From assembly GCA_934254985.1 (NCBI GenBank), contig CAKQMS010000030.1, positions 1 through 37,534 of the forward strand: a stretch of 37,534 nucleotides of DNA. Reading direction: 5' to 3'. The first letter of the stretch is position 1, and each line of letters starts with the position of its first letter. The notes under the pieces are model-generated. The model saw nothing but the letters and a program-made list of their open reading frames with translations. It ran no database searches and was not told the DNA's origin. A program made the translations under genes and the position numbers. Shown piece by piece: positions 8,192 to 17,386 of this stretch. Origin of the DNA: an uncultured Prevotella sp. GTDB lineage: Bacteria; Bacteroidota; Bacteroidia; Bacteroidales; Bacteroidaceae.

Positions 8192-8755
8192 ATGAATTTA
8201 TACTTACGTTATTTCGATAATGAAATATTAGTTCATAGTGTCAAAGAAGCTATTGATTTCCTTGCATCTATTCCAGATATTAATATGACTCCAGAGCTTG
8301 AGGCAGACATTCGTAATTACGCCTTAAGTGATGTTTTTTATCCTAAGAGATATAAGGTTCGTTCACGCATATATTTTATTATCATTAAGACTTTGGCCGA
8401 AACCATGCTTGATTTTAAGCAGAAGAAGGCTGTGCATCCAAATATTGCTGCAGGCAATAATGGTAATAATAATCCTCGTCAGTCGTCTGCTGATATGGTT
8501 ATTAATAAGCTATGTGAAGAGCGCCAAGGTTGGTATGAAGGTGAACTTGATTTCAAGCGTGTTGTAATGGTGCCATCTACAGGTAAATTTGAATATCGTG
8601 ATACAAAGTTTGTAGCACGTTGTAAAGCCAATTCCGGTATGGACTGCTACAATCGTATTATCGAAAATCTTCACGATCGTGTAGATAGTAGAAGTCAGTT
8701 CCCATCAGCAAAGGGTAAGAATTTCCATTTCAAGTATCTTGGAATGTGGAAATAA
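8192..8755 (+). CDS. Conserved-looking protein of unknown function (187 aa)
   Basis: I do not recognise this family. The reading frame is open upstream through tRNA-Gly, so the real start must be the ATG at 8192 (MNLYLRYFDNEILVHSV), just after the tRNA. The first about 90 residues are acidic/hydrophobic and likely helical (VKEAIDFLASIPDI, LEADIRNYALSDVFYPKR). A short Asn-rich linker follows (GNNGNNNPRQSS at about 90), then a basic, aromatic C-terminal part ending FHFKYLGMWK. No signal peptide, membrane segment or catalytic motif is visible. No TAnnTTTG occurs between the tRNA and the ATG, so it may be read from the tRNA promoter; SSB follows on the same strand after 49 bp. A link to SSB/DNA work is only a guess from position. 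Confidence 0.75.
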   Translation: MNLYLRYFDNEILVHSVKEAIDFLASIPDINMTPELEADIRNYALSDVFYPKRYKVRSRIYFIIIKTLAETMLDFKQKKAVHPNIAAGNNGNNNPRQSSADMVINKLCEERQGWYEGELDFKRVVMVPSTGKFEYRDTKFVARCKANSGMDCYNRIIENLHDRVDSRSQFPSAKGKNFHFKYLGMWK

Positions 8756-8804
8756 CTTTTGATGATTAAACTTAATTGAATCTCTTTAATTCTTTGATTT
8801 GACC

Positions 8805-9233
8805 ATGAATAAGGTGATGTTGATAGGTAATGTAGGTACAGAACCTGATGTACATTATTTCGAAGCAGACCAAGCTGTTGCAAAATTACGTTTGGCTACT
8901 ACCGAACGTGGATATACATTGCCTAATGGAACCCAGGTGCCTGATCGTACTGATTGGCATAACCTATTGTTTGACAGACGCTTGGCAAAGATAGTAGAGA
9001 AGTATGTACACAAGGGTGATAAGCTCTATGTAGAAGGTCGTCTTCGCAATCGTAGCTACGACGATAAGCGTGGTATCCGTCATCAATATACTGAGATTGA
9101 AGTTGAAAACATGGAGTTTCTTACTCCACGTTCTTCTGTTTCTTCTACTCAGTCTTCGCAGTCATCTCAACAAACTCAAACTAATCAGCAGTCTGAAAAT
9201 GATTTGGACAATGCTGATAAGTTACCATTTTAA
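8805..9233 (+). CDS. ssb: Single-stranded DNA-binding protein
   Basis: Coats ssDNA in replication, repair and recombination. The 142 residues comprise an N-terminal OB fold of about 110 residues (MNKVMLIGNVGTEPDVHYFE, DWHNLLFDRRLAKIVEKYV, GDKLYVEGRLRNRSYDD), a Ser/Gln-rich linker and the tail DNADKLPF, whose terminal PF matches the protein-docking tip of bacterial SSBs, though it is less acidic than the E. coli DDDIPF. The ATG at 8805 is chosen over a TTG two codons upstream because it begins the conserved MNKVMLIG. Followed 14 bp later by gldE, an order also known from Flavobacterium (ssb-gldE). Confidence 0.92.
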   Translation: MNKVMLIGNVGTEPDVHYFEADQAVAKLRLATTERGYTLPNGTQVPDRTDWHNLLFDRRLAKIVEKYVHKGDKLYVEGRLRNRSYDDKRGIRHQYTEIEVENMEFLTPRSSVSSTQSSQSSQQTQTNQQSENDLDNADKLPF

Positions 9234-9247
9234 TAATATATATAACA

Positions 9248-10582
9248 TTGGACCCGTTTAGTATATCAGATATTTCCAGTCTCGTGGTATTCCAGCCGAT
9301 TACCACGGGTATAGTGTTGGCAGCCATATTGGCTGCTTTCTTGCTTTTGTTATCAGGCTTCGCCAGTGGCTCAGAGATAGCATTCTTTAGTCTTTCACCT
9401 CAAGACCTTGACGAGCTTGAACCCGATAAGCGTTCTGAAGATAGTCGTATAGTGATGCTTCGTGATGATTCAGAACGTACGTTGGCAACAATTCTTATCG
9501 CCAACAACTTTGTCAACGTCACAATCATTATGCTTTGTAATTACATCTTTGGCTCGTTGGTGAAGTTCAAGTCTGAGTGGTTGGAGTTTCTTTGTATAAC
9601 AGTCCTCCTTACTTTCTTATTATTGCTTTTTGGCGAAATTATGCCAAAGGTATATAGTCGCCAAACCCCTTTGAAATTCTGTCGTAGGGTAGTGGGTGGC
9701 GTAATGTTTCTTCGTAAGCTTTTCTGGCCTTTGGAAACAATCCTAATCCGTAGTGGTATGTTGGCAGAGAAGGTTATGCAGAAGGAGAATCGTCAACTTA
9801 GTGTTGACGATTTGGAGCAAGCTCTTGAACTCACCGATAAGAATGACATTAAGGAAGAGCAAAGTATGCTTCAGGGAATCATTCGCTTTGGCGATGAGAC
9901 AGCAAAAGAAGTTATGACAAGCCGACAAGATATTGTAGATCTTGATATTCGTTCTTCTTACGCTGATGTCTTGAAGTGTATTGTTGAAAACAACTATAGC
10001 CGTATACCTGTATATCAAGACAATACAGATAATATCCGTGGTGTGTTGTATATCAAGGACTTACTGCCACATCTCGGCAAACCTGCTTCTTTCCGTTGGC
10101 AGAGCCTAATCCGTCCTCCTTACTTTGTTCCTGAAACCAAGAAGATAGACGATCTTCTTCGCGAATTCCAAGACAACAAAGTTCATATTGCCATTGTTGT
10201 CGATGAGTTTGGTGGAACCTGCGGTATCGTAACTTTGGAAGACATTCTTGAAGAGATTGTTGGTGAAATCAACGACGAGTTTGACGAAGACGAGAAGACA
10301 TATTCTAAACTCAACTACAATACATATCTTTTCGAAGGAAAAACCCTATTGAGTGATTTCTGTCGCATTCTTCAAATCGACGATGATGAGTTCTCTGATG
10401 TTGAAGGCGATGCTGATACCTTGGCAGGTTTGCTACTTGAAATCAAGGGCGACTTCCTTAGTATCCACGAAAAGATAGACTATCTAAACTATACCTTCGA
10501 GGTAGTAGGATTAGAAGAACGAAGAATTAGTAGAGTTAAAGTTATAATTCACGAGAAGAAGAATGCCGTTAATCAGGATTGA
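9248..10582 (+). CDS. gldE: GldE-like CNNM/CBS-domain membrane protein
   Basis: A 444-residue relative of the HlyC/CorC (CNNM) proteins, called gliding-motility-associated GldE in Bacteroidetes. Domains in order: a membrane CNNM/DUF21 region (about 18-180, with GSEIAFFSLS and FGEIMPKVYSR), a CBS pair (about 205-335, VMTSRQDIVDLDI; VVDEFGGTCGIVTLEDILEEIVGEI) and a C-terminal CorC_HlyC domain (about 350-435). Its role is uncertain; CNNM relatives act in Mg2+ transport, and in gliding species GldE assists assembly of the gliding/T9SS machinery. The start is TTG at 9248: the sequence before the first membrane helix is only covered from there and it falls 14 bp after ssb. Overlaps the next gene by 20 bp. 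Confidence 0.85.
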   Translation: MDPFSISDISSLVVFQPITTGIVLAAILAAFLLLLSGFASGSEIAFFSLSPQDLDELEPDKRSEDSRIVMLRDDSERTLATILIANNFVNVTIIMLCNYIFGSLVKFKSEWLEFLCITVLLTFLLLLFGEIMPKVYSRQTPLKFCRRVVGGVMFLRKLFWPLETILIRSGMLAEKVMQKENRQLSVDDLEQALELTDKNDIKEEQSMLQGIIRFGDETAKEVMTSRQDIVDLDIRSSYADVLKCIVENNYSRIPVYQDNTDNIRGVLYIKDLLPHLGKPASFRWQSLIRPPYFVPETKKIDDLLREFQDNKVHIAIVVDEFGGTCGIVTLEDILEEIVGEINDEFDEDEKTYSKLNYNTYLFEGKTLLSDFCRILQIDDDEFSDVEGDADTLAGLLLEIKGDFLSIHEKIDYLNYTFEVVGLEERRISRVKVIIHEKKNAVNQD

Positions 10583-11195
10583 TAAGCAGCCTTCAGGTGC
10601 AATGTTGGGATTATGGGAAATGAATGAAAGTATAGAGCAATTGCTCTATGCTTATCCCTCGTTGCATGCTCTTTTGCCATCTCTTGAACATTATCGTAGC
10701 GATGTTCGCAAGTTGGAAAAGCTTGCCGTTCATGCTTTGTTGCAAGAGATGACAGGATTATCCAATCCTATTGTCAATCACAACCCTGACGGTCGTCCTA
10801 TTTTTGAAGGGTGGGAGATAAGCGTTAGTCATACTCGTGGTATGGCAGCCGTTATCCTCCGTAAAAATGATGATAACAATATTTCTTTCCTTTCGCCTGT
10901 AGCCGTAGATATAGAATATATTAGCGATAGGGTATCTCGTATTCTTTCTCGTTTTCTTCGTCCCGACGAAGAGGCATCAACCTTACTTCTGCAATTGGTA
11001 TGTTGGTGTGCTAAGGAGACTGCCTACAAGTTTTTTTCTTCCCAGCATCTCGAACTTCTCGATATGCGTATTCTGCCTTTTGAGCTTTCGGCAGAAGGCA
11101 AAGGAACTATTTGCTTGGAAAATCTCAAGACGCAGGAAAAGATAGATATCGTTTATCAAATTTCCGATAAATATGTCTTGACCTATACTTGTTGA
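10563..11195 (+). CDS. 4'-phosphopantetheinyl transferase superfamily protein
   Basis: Transfers phosphopantetheine from CoA to carrier proteins. The 210 residues carry the family motifs: SVSHTRG (87-93), VAVDIEY with the Mg2+ ligands D116 and E118, and WCAKETAYK with E152. The length and two-part build fit the Sfp type rather than the about 120-residue AcpS. The C-terminal part after 165 is weakly conserved. The ATG lies inside the end of gldE (20-bp overlap in another frame), so translation is probably coupled. Its carrier-protein partner cannot be told from the window; no NRPS or PKS gene is present. A strong terminator follows 16 bp after the stop. Confidence 0.88.
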   Translation: MPLIRIDKQPSGAMLGLWEMNESIEQLLYAYPSLHALLPSLEHYRSDVRKLEKLAVHALLQEMTGLSNPIVNHNPDGRPIFEGWEISVSHTRGMAAVILRKNDDNNISFLSPVAVDIEYISDRVSRILSRFLRPDEEASTLLLQLVCWCAKETAYKFFSSQHLELLDMRILPFELSAEGKGTICLENLKTQEKIDIVYQISDKYVLTYTC

Positions 11196-11210
11196 TTCCT
11201 ATTATATAAT

Positions 11211-11240
11211 AAGGTATAAGCTTGGCTAATACCTTTTTTT
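11211..11240 (+). terminator. Terminator after the phosphopantetheinyl transferase
   Basis: AAGGTAT plus AGC pairs with GCT plus ATACCTT across a TTG loop with one A-A mismatch, followed by at least seven T. It ends the ssb-gldE transcript and insulates the susC promoter. Confidence 0.85.
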
Positions 11241-11282
11241 ATTTGCTATTATCAAAAAAACATGTTTCTGTATCAAAAATTA

Positions 11283-11314
11283 TTGTTAGTAAAGTTTTAA
11301 ATATGTTTATTTTG
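11283..11314 (+). promoter_or_regulatory. Probable susC promoter
   Basis: TTG at 11283-11285, 21 bp, then TTATTTTG at 11307-11314, one base off TAnnTTTG. It leaves a leader of about 50 nt. An imperfect -7 would suit a regulated operon. Confidence 0.4.
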
Positions 11315-11365
11315 CAAAAAATAACTAAACAACATTTATTTCATTAACTAACTAAAAACTTAAAC

Positions 11366-14300
11366 ATGCAACAAACAAATGAAAAAAGTCTGATGACTAA
11401 GCTCACCAGATGCTTGTTCCTATTGATGTTCATGGTATTTGCTTCAGCAGCTTATGCACAGGGACTCAAGGTATCAGGTACAGTTGTTGATGACATGGGC
11501 GAACCTGTCATCGGCGCAAGTGTAACGGTACAAGGCACCACAAATGGTTGCGTTACTGACATTGATGGTAAGTATACCCTTACCAAGGTTGCAAAGAATG
11601 CAACCCTTGTTTTTACTTACATTGGTTTTACTCAGCAAAATGTTTCCGTTAATGGACGTACAAGTTTGAACGTCACCATGAAGGAAGACCAAAAGACCCT
11701 CGACGAATTGGTAGTTGTTGGTTATGGTTCGATGAAGAAGAGTGACTTGACTGGTGCTATGTCACGTATTACCAGCAAGCAGATTCAGGAGCGTCCTGTA
11801 CAGAATGCTCTTCAGGCTATGCAGGGTAAGACTCCTGGTGTAGATGTAACTTCTAACAACCGTCCTGGTGAACTCGGCGATATCCGCATCCGTGGTAATC
11901 GTTCGCTTCTTGCCGACAACACTCCTCTTTATGTTATCGATGGTATTCCATTGACAGCAGGTTCTATGGCCGATATCAACCCTTCTGATATTGAGAGCAT
12001 GGAAGTCCTCAAGGATGCTTCTGCTACTGCTATCTATGGTTCTCGTGGTGCCAATGGTGTTGTTCTTATCACCACCAAGAAGGCTCAGACTGGTCGTGTT
12101 TCTATCAACTATGATGGATCATACTCTTGGTCAAACCTCGATTCTACTACCGATTATATGAATGCAGGTCAGTTGCTCGACTACCAGCGTAATGCTGCCA
12201 TCACAGGTGGTACCTACAATGGTGCTTACGGCACAGCTCCTGATCCTGACCGCGACCGTGCTATCTCTGGTATGGGTAGTGAGTCATGGACCGACCGCGT
12301 AATCCGTTCTGCATATGCTTACAATGCTGATGGTTCTTTGAAGCTTCGTAATGCAACAGAGGCTGAAAAGGCTATGGGATATGCTGATCAGGTTCCTGTT
12401 TATAATGCAGGTAGCTTGTTTAACCAGGATTGGGGTAAGCTCGTCACACGTACAGCCTTCACCCACAACCACCAGGTTTCTCTTTCTGCAGGTACTGATA
12501 AGTCAAAGCTTTACATGAGCTTCGGTTACTTGAACCAGGAAGTTCCTGTTAAGGACCAAGACTATGAGCGTTTCACTGTTAATATTAATGGTGAAATCAA
12601 GCCTCTCCAGTTCTTGACCATTGGTATGGGCGTTAATGCTTCACACTCTATTAAGAACTATGGTATCGTTAGCAACTTCGAAAATACTGTTGCTAAAGAC
12701 TCTTATGGTTTGGCAATGAACACCATGCCTTGGGTTCCTGCTTACAACCTTGATGGTACATATCTTGTTGGTTCTACCAACGGACAGGCTGGTCACAACA
12801 TCGCTTCAGACGTTTCTCATTCTACCAACGAATATCGCTACTATGGTTTCAACCTTAGCTCTTATGCAGAAGTTGACTTCGGTCATATCTATGCTCCTTT
12901 GAAGGGACTCCGTTGGCGTACCAACTTCGGTAGCCAGTTCCGTCAGTCTCGTTATGGTAGCTTCTATGACGAAGAGTGGTCTAACGTATATGGCTTCGAT
13001 AGCACAGAACCAAAGGTAGGTTACAACAAGAACTCTACAGATATGTCGTGGACACTTGAGAACCTTCTCTACTATGATAAGGATTTCGCAGACATCCATC
13101 ATATCGGTGTTACCTTGATGCAGAGTGCAGAAAAGTATCGTACCGAGGGTATCAACATCCGCGCTTATGAGGTTGTTTATCCTACTTCTATGTGGTACGA
13201 CCTTGGCAACTCTAACCGCGATAAGACAGCCTATGGCACCAACTATTCTACATGGAGTCGTACATCATACATGGCACGTCTCAACTACTCTTTGATGGAT
13301 CGCTATCTCGTAACCCTTACTGGTCGTTATGATGGTGCCAGCGTATTGGCTACAGGCAATAAGTGGGATTTCTTCCCATCAGCAGCCGTAGCATGGAAGA
13401 TCAACGAAGAGTCATTTATGAAGGACATCACTTGGATTGACCAGTTGAAGCTTCGCGTAGGCTATGGTGTAACTGGTAACTCTTCAGTTTCTCCATATTC
13501 TACAGCAGGTTCTGTTACCTCTACTTATGCCAAGATTCCTTTTGGTTATGGTGCTGGCTCTGACGTAAATGGTGCTAAGCCTGACGTGATGCCTAACTAT
13601 GACCTCGGATGGGAGAAGACTGCTTCTACCAACTTCGGTATCGACTTCAGCTTCCTTCGCAACCGTATCTTCGGTAGCATCGAATACTATGTTGCTAAGA
13701 CAAGCGACGTTATCATGAACCGTTCTATCCCTGTAATCACAGGTTATGCTCAGATTCGTTCTAATATCGGTAAGACACAGAACAAAGGTTTCGAACTTAC
13801 CCTCTCTACAGTAAACATCAAGAACAAGAAGTTCTCTTGGCAGACCGATTGGTCGTTCTCTACCAACAAGGAAAAGATCGTTGAACTCACCAATGGTAAG
13901 GTTGATGAGCCAGGAAACAACTGGTTTATCGGTAAGCCTTTGAATGTTTACTTCGACTATGAGTACGATCGCATTTGGCAGGATAATGACAATGATAAGA
14001 TGATGATGGCAGCATATAATGCCAACAAGATTACCTTCCTCCCTGGTCAGTATAAGATCAAGGATCAGCCAATGATTCTTTGCGATGCTTCTACTCCTGG
14101 AGCTAAGAAGTTCACCTACAATGGACAGGACTACTACTATGAGAACAATGGCTTCGGCAAGTTCGACAACGATGATAAGGTAGTATACCAGAAGAGCCCT
14201 AAGTTCAGCTTCGGTATCACAAATACCTTGACATATAAGGACTTCGCTCTCTCATTCTTTATCTACGGTCGCTTCGGTAATACCTATTATGGTCTTACAC

Positions 14301-14677
14301 AGACCATCGGTCGCCGTATAGAGAACGACACATGGAGCCCAACTAACACTGGTGCTAAGTTTGCTCAGCCTACCACAGCCACCCGTACAACAGCTTACGA
14401 CTATGTACGCAACTATTGCAAGGGCGACATGGTGATGGTTCGTAACATCTCTCTCTCATATAATGTTCCTAAGCTCTACGCTTCAAAGATTGGTGCCAAT
14501 ACCGCACAGGTTTATGCACAGGTTCTCAATCCATTCCTCTTCGGTGGAGAGCTCGTAAAGGCAGGTATCAACCCTGACGATATTACAGGTTGGGATTCTG
14601 GCAAACACATTGGTGGTCAGACTAACAATACTTGTATCACACGTAGCTTCGTGCTTGGTGTACGTCTTGGTTTCTAA
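11366..14677 (+). CDS. SusC/RagA-family TonB-dependent outer-membrane transporter
   Basis: Outer-membrane importer that works with the SusD lipoprotein encoded next. Its 1,103 residues hold a signal peptide (about 1-31, cleavage after AYA), a carboxypeptidase-D-like regulatory domain (about 35-110, SGTVVDDMGEPVIGASVTVQG), a TonB-box-like stretch (LDELVVVGYG), a plug (TGAMSRITSKQIQERP ... YVIDGIPL ... ASATAIYGSRGANGVVLITTK) and a long beta-barrel ending in the aromatic residue of VLGVRLGF. No N-terminal anti-sigma-interacting extension (STN domain) is seen. The start has an A-rich leader; an internal Met at residue 10 would also leave a signal peptide. Its substrate is probably a carbohydrate, by context. 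Confidence 0.93.
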   Translation: MQQTNEKSLMTKLTRCLFLLMFMVFASAAYAQGLKVSGTVVDDMGEPVIGASVTVQGTTNGCVTDIDGKYTLTKVAKNATLVFTYIGFTQQNVSVNGRTSLNVTMKEDQKTLDELVVVGYGSMKKSDLTGAMSRITSKQIQERPVQNALQAMQGKTPGVDVTSNNRPGELGDIRIRGNRSLLADNTPLYVIDGIPLTAGSMADINPSDIESMEVLKDASATAIYGSRGANGVVLITTKKAQTGRVSINYDGSYSWSNLDSTTDYMNAGQLLDYQRNAAITGGTYNGAYGTAPDPDRDRAISGMGSESWTDRVIRSAYAYNADGSLKLRNATEAEKAMGYADQVPVYNAGSLFNQDWGKLVTRTAFTHNHQVSLSAGTDKSKLYMSFGYLNQEVPVKDQDYERFTVNINGEIKPLQFLTIGMGVNASHSIKNYGIVSNFENTVAKDSYGLAMNTMPWVPAYNLDGTYLVGSTNGQAGHNIASDVSHSTNEYRYYGFNLSSYAEVDFGHIYAPLKGLRWRTNFGSQFRQSRYGSFYDEEWSNVYGFDSTEPKVGYNKNSTDMSWTLENLLYYDKDFADIHHIGVTLMQSAEKYRTEGINIRAYEVVYPTSMWYDLGNSNRDKTAYGTNYSTWSRTSYMARLNYSLMDRYLVTLTGRYDGASVLATGNKWDFFPSAAVAWKINEESFMKDITWIDQLKLRVGYGVTGNSSVSPYSTAGSVTSTYAKIPFGYGAGSDVNGAKPDVMPNYDLGWEKTASTNFGIDFSFLRNRIFGSIEYYVAKTSDVIMNRSIPVITGYAQIRSNIGKTQNKGFELTLSTVNIKNKKFSWQTDWSFSTNKEKIVELTNGKVDEPGNNWFIGKPLNVYFDYEYDRIWQDNDNDKMMMAAYNANKITFLPGQYKIKDQPMILCDASTPGAKKFTYNGQDYYYENNGFGKFDNDDKVVYQKSPKFSFGITNTLTYKDFALSFFIYGRFGNTYYGLTQTIGRRIENDTWSPTNTGAKFAQPTTATRTTAYDYVRNYCKGDMVMVRNISLSYNVPKLYASKIGANTAQVYAQVLNPFLFGGELVKAGINPDDITGWDSGKHIGGQTNNTCITRSFVLGVRLGF

Positions 14678-14708
14678 TAATCTATTCTTAACAAAAAGCA
14701 AAAACAAT

Positions 14709-17072
14709 ATGAAATCTAAATATTTAGCATTAGGCTTATTAACGTTGGGTGGAGCAGCAGGCATGATGACATCATGTTCTGACGACTTCCTTGAGGAGAA
14801 GATGGTTTCTGTAATCACACAAGACTACTTCAAAACCGAACAAGGTCTCGACCAACTTGTTGTTGCAACATATAATGCAGAGCGTCTTCGTCATCCATAT
14901 ACCGAGGGCGGCTTCTGCTTCGAACTTGGACACGATTGTGGTGTAGCATCTGGCTCAAACACCATCAACCAATTCTCTACAGCTCAATGGACAGCTACTG
15001 GTCCTTGGAACAGCGTGGCTGGATATATGAACACCTTTATGGGTACCCAGTCTAAGCAGCAGTCAGGATTTATCATCAACTGCTATCCTGTCATCGACGT
15101 CTGCAACAAGGCTATTGGTTCTATCCGTGGTGGTTCTGCAGTAGGCAAATATGCCTCTGACAAGGCTTATGCAGCATCACGTTTGTCGGAAGCTTTGTTC
15201 AATCGCGACTACTTGATTTTCACCCTCAACACCCTCTTGGGCGATGTATACTTCCCACAGACCAGTATCACCAGTTTGCCAAGCAACTTCTGCTACAACC
15301 GTATGCCTTCAGAGGAGGCTTGGAAGATTATGATTGGCGATATGCGCTATGCTGTTGAAAATCTTCCTGAAGAGGCTGAGCAGTTTGGTCGCATCACTAA
15401 GTATGCAGCAGCTCACTTCCTTGCTAAGCTTTATCTTACCCGTGCTCAGGGTGCAGAATATGGCACAGCAGAATATGGACGCAATTCTGATGGCACCATC
15501 GACAACCTAAACCCTAAGTCATACCTCGGTATGCTCTATAAGGGTAAGGTTTCTACCGACCTCGACTCTTGTATCTACTATGCTTCAATGGTTATCAATA
15601 GCCAGAAGTATGAGCTTGAGTCAGACTATCTGAATCTTTGGCAAAACGACATTGACTCATGGAAGAATGAGGAAAGCAAAGAAATTATCCTTGCTGGTGT
15701 ATTCGGAAATGGTACCGACAACTATCGTTATGGTCAGCGTGCTTGCTGTCTCTTTGCTCAGACTTACGTAAACCAGAAGTGGGGTATTCCTGACTATACA
15801 TGGCAGAACCCAACTAAGGAAAATACCAGCTATCGCAACAACGACTGGGGCTTCGACGTATTTACAGATAAGCTCAACGATGCTCGTTTCCAGAAGTCGT
15901 TCCATCTTGAGTTTACTACAGCTCTTAATGGTGGTACTAAGTCTACAAAGGCAGAGGATATTCCTTACTATGCTTACAATGATGAGCATAATGCCACATA
16001 TACATGGACAGAGGCTCAGGCAAACTATTTCAATGCCAACATCCTTCCTAACTATGATCGTGCTTCATGGGGCGGACGTGCTGCTGTAGCAGGTGAGCAT
16101 AAGATGGGTAAGGGCGACATAGCTTTCGCTATCATCGAGAACACCAAGGAAACAGCTATCGACGTTGCTGAGGCTGATGCTCAACCATTCGTTTGCTTTG
16201 CTCGCTGGATGAAGAAAGATGGCAAATACTATTATCGTCCTCAGATTGTTGAGGCTGGTGGTCAGTATTCGTTCGTATCTAATCTTGGCGAAGGCGAAAG
16301 TAAAAATCACTATGGTCTTGAGGCAGGTATGCGTACAGGTTATCTTGGCACATTGAAGTATGACGATGCTAACCGTTCTGGTTCAAATGCTATCTATGGC
16401 ACCAAGGACATTCCTGTATTCCGTCTTGCTGAAACCTATCTGCTCCGTGCTGAGGCTTATGGTCGCAAGAATAGCTATGACTTGGCTATCAACGATATCA
16501 ACAAGCTTCGTGAGCGTGCAGCTTTCAAGGCTGGCGACAAGCGTGCTGAGGTTCTTGCTCGCCTATATCCTGGTCATGAGACTCTTACTCCTGCTGAGGC
16601 TAAGTATCCTTATGAGGCTATTGGCAACTCATACGATAAGATTAAGGTTGATGCTTCTTACTGGGATGGCGCTTCTGCTAAGTCTACTCTCGAAAACTAT
16701 CCTCCTTCTGCTAACACCGATCAGCTCCGCTTCCGCGAGTTTATTCTCAACGAATATTGCCGTGAGTTTAGCGAGGAAGAAATGTACTACGAGATTCTCC
16801 ACCACTCAGGCCTACAGGCTGAGCGCATTCAGTGGCACCATCAGATGGGTTCTAATGCCAACAACACCACATATAAAACAGGTAAGTGGGATACATCCGA
16901 CAACACCACAGCAACATCTGGTCAGGATGGTAAGCCTAAGGGAGCATTCCAGAACTATATGACTCTGAAGCCTTATCCACAGACCTTCCTCGATATGCTT
17001 ACCGATGAGGGTGGTACATTGCTCACCGATGAGGCTAAGCAGAAATATCAGAATTATGGTTACAATCAATAG
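14709..17072 (+). CDS. SusD/RagB-family surface nutrient-binding lipoprotein
   Basis: Surface lipoprotein that lids the SusC barrel. The ATG at 14709, 31 bp after susC, is chosen because it starts a lipoprotein signal (MKSKYLALGLLTLGGAAGMM, then TSC with C23); a longer frame upstream runs into susC. After the cysteine comes SDDFLEEKMVSVITQDYFKTEQGLDQLV, the usual SusD opening. Later blocks (IPVFRLAETYLLRAEAYGR, NDINKLRERAAF, LNEYCREFSEEEMYYEILHH) match the helical SusD/TPR core. At 787 residues it is clearly longer than the usual 500-650, with extra sequence in the middle third (about 300-520). Ends with the terminator at 17122-17165. Confidence 0.92.
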   Translation: MKSKYLALGLLTLGGAAGMMTSCSDDFLEEKMVSVITQDYFKTEQGLDQLVVATYNAERLRHPYTEGGFCFELGHDCGVASGSNTINQFSTAQWTATGPWNSVAGYMNTFMGTQSKQQSGFIINCYPVIDVCNKAIGSIRGGSAVGKYASDKAYAASRLSEALFNRDYLIFTLNTLLGDVYFPQTSITSLPSNFCYNRMPSEEAWKIMIGDMRYAVENLPEEAEQFGRITKYAAAHFLAKLYLTRAQGAEYGTAEYGRNSDGTIDNLNPKSYLGMLYKGKVSTDLDSCIYYASMVINSQKYELESDYLNLWQNDIDSWKNEESKEIILAGVFGNGTDNYRYGQRACCLFAQTYVNQKWGIPDYTWQNPTKENTSYRNNDWGFDVFTDKLNDARFQKSFHLEFTTALNGGTKSTKAEDIPYYAYNDEHNATYTWTEAQANYFNANILPNYDRASWGGRAAVAGEHKMGKGDIAFAIIENTKETAIDVAEADAQPFVCFARWMKKDGKYYYRPQIVEAGGQYSFVSNLGEGESKNHYGLEAGMRTGYLGTLKYDDANRSGSNAIYGTKDIPVFRLAETYLLRAEAYGRKNSYDLAINDINKLRERAAFKAGDKRAEVLARLYPGHETLTPAEAKYPYEAIGNSYDKIKVDASYWDGASAKSTLENYPPSANTDQLRFREFILNEYCREFSEEEMYYEILHHSGLQAERIQWHHQMGSNANNTTYKTGKWDTSDNTTATSGQDGKPKGAFQNYMTLKPYPQTFLDMLTDEGGTLLTDEAKQKYQNYGYNQ

Positions 17073-17121
17073 GTCAAAATAACATTGTCATAAGGATAAC
17101 AACCATAAGGTTATAAACACT

Positions 17122-17165
17122 AAATCGTCCGAACATACGCTTATGTAAGTTCGGACGATTTTTAT
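17122..17165 (+). terminator. Terminator of the susCD transcript
   Basis: A perfect 12-bp stem (17123-17134 with 17149-17160) and a T-run from 17159. It lies 50 bp past the susD stop, so the next gene needs its own promoter. Confidence 0.85.
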
Positions 17166-17192
17166 GTTTTTACGTCTCCAAAATGCAACAGG

Positions 17193-17254
17193 CTTCGATG
17201 GCCAACGAAGTAAGCTTCGTTGGCGATTGAAGCCTGCTTCGTTTGCCATCGAAG
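17193..17254. repeat. Three 18-bp quasi-palindromes at an exact 22-bp period
   Basis: Units at 17193-17210, 17215-17232 and 17237-17254 each have the form CTTCG-N8-CGAAG (TGAAG in the second). Unit 1 is inverted relative to units 2 and 3: its reverse complement differs from unit 3 at one base and from unit 2 at two. Unit 1 plus flank can therefore pair with either of the two downstream units (the 17189-17210/17215-17236 pairing is 22 long with two mismatches). A T-rich run follows at 17261-17270. It looks like an extragenic palindromic (REP-like) repeat or a second terminator. The rest of 17255-17386 holds no gene I can support. Confidence 0.7.
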
Positions 17255-17386
17255 CTATCTTCATTTTTTTGAGGTTTTTAGTTGACTGTCTACTTATTTC
17301 TATAGCCACAAATAATGTTTGTGGTCGTATTATAGCTAAAAATAAAAAAAATAGGATAAAATGCGGAAAGTATAAAAAAAAAGGTT

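Noticed and set aside
16360..16962. 200-codon plus-strand frame inside susD
   Set aside because: Out-of-frame shadow of the SusD C-terminal region, with a Leu/Met/Ser-rich artefactual composition.
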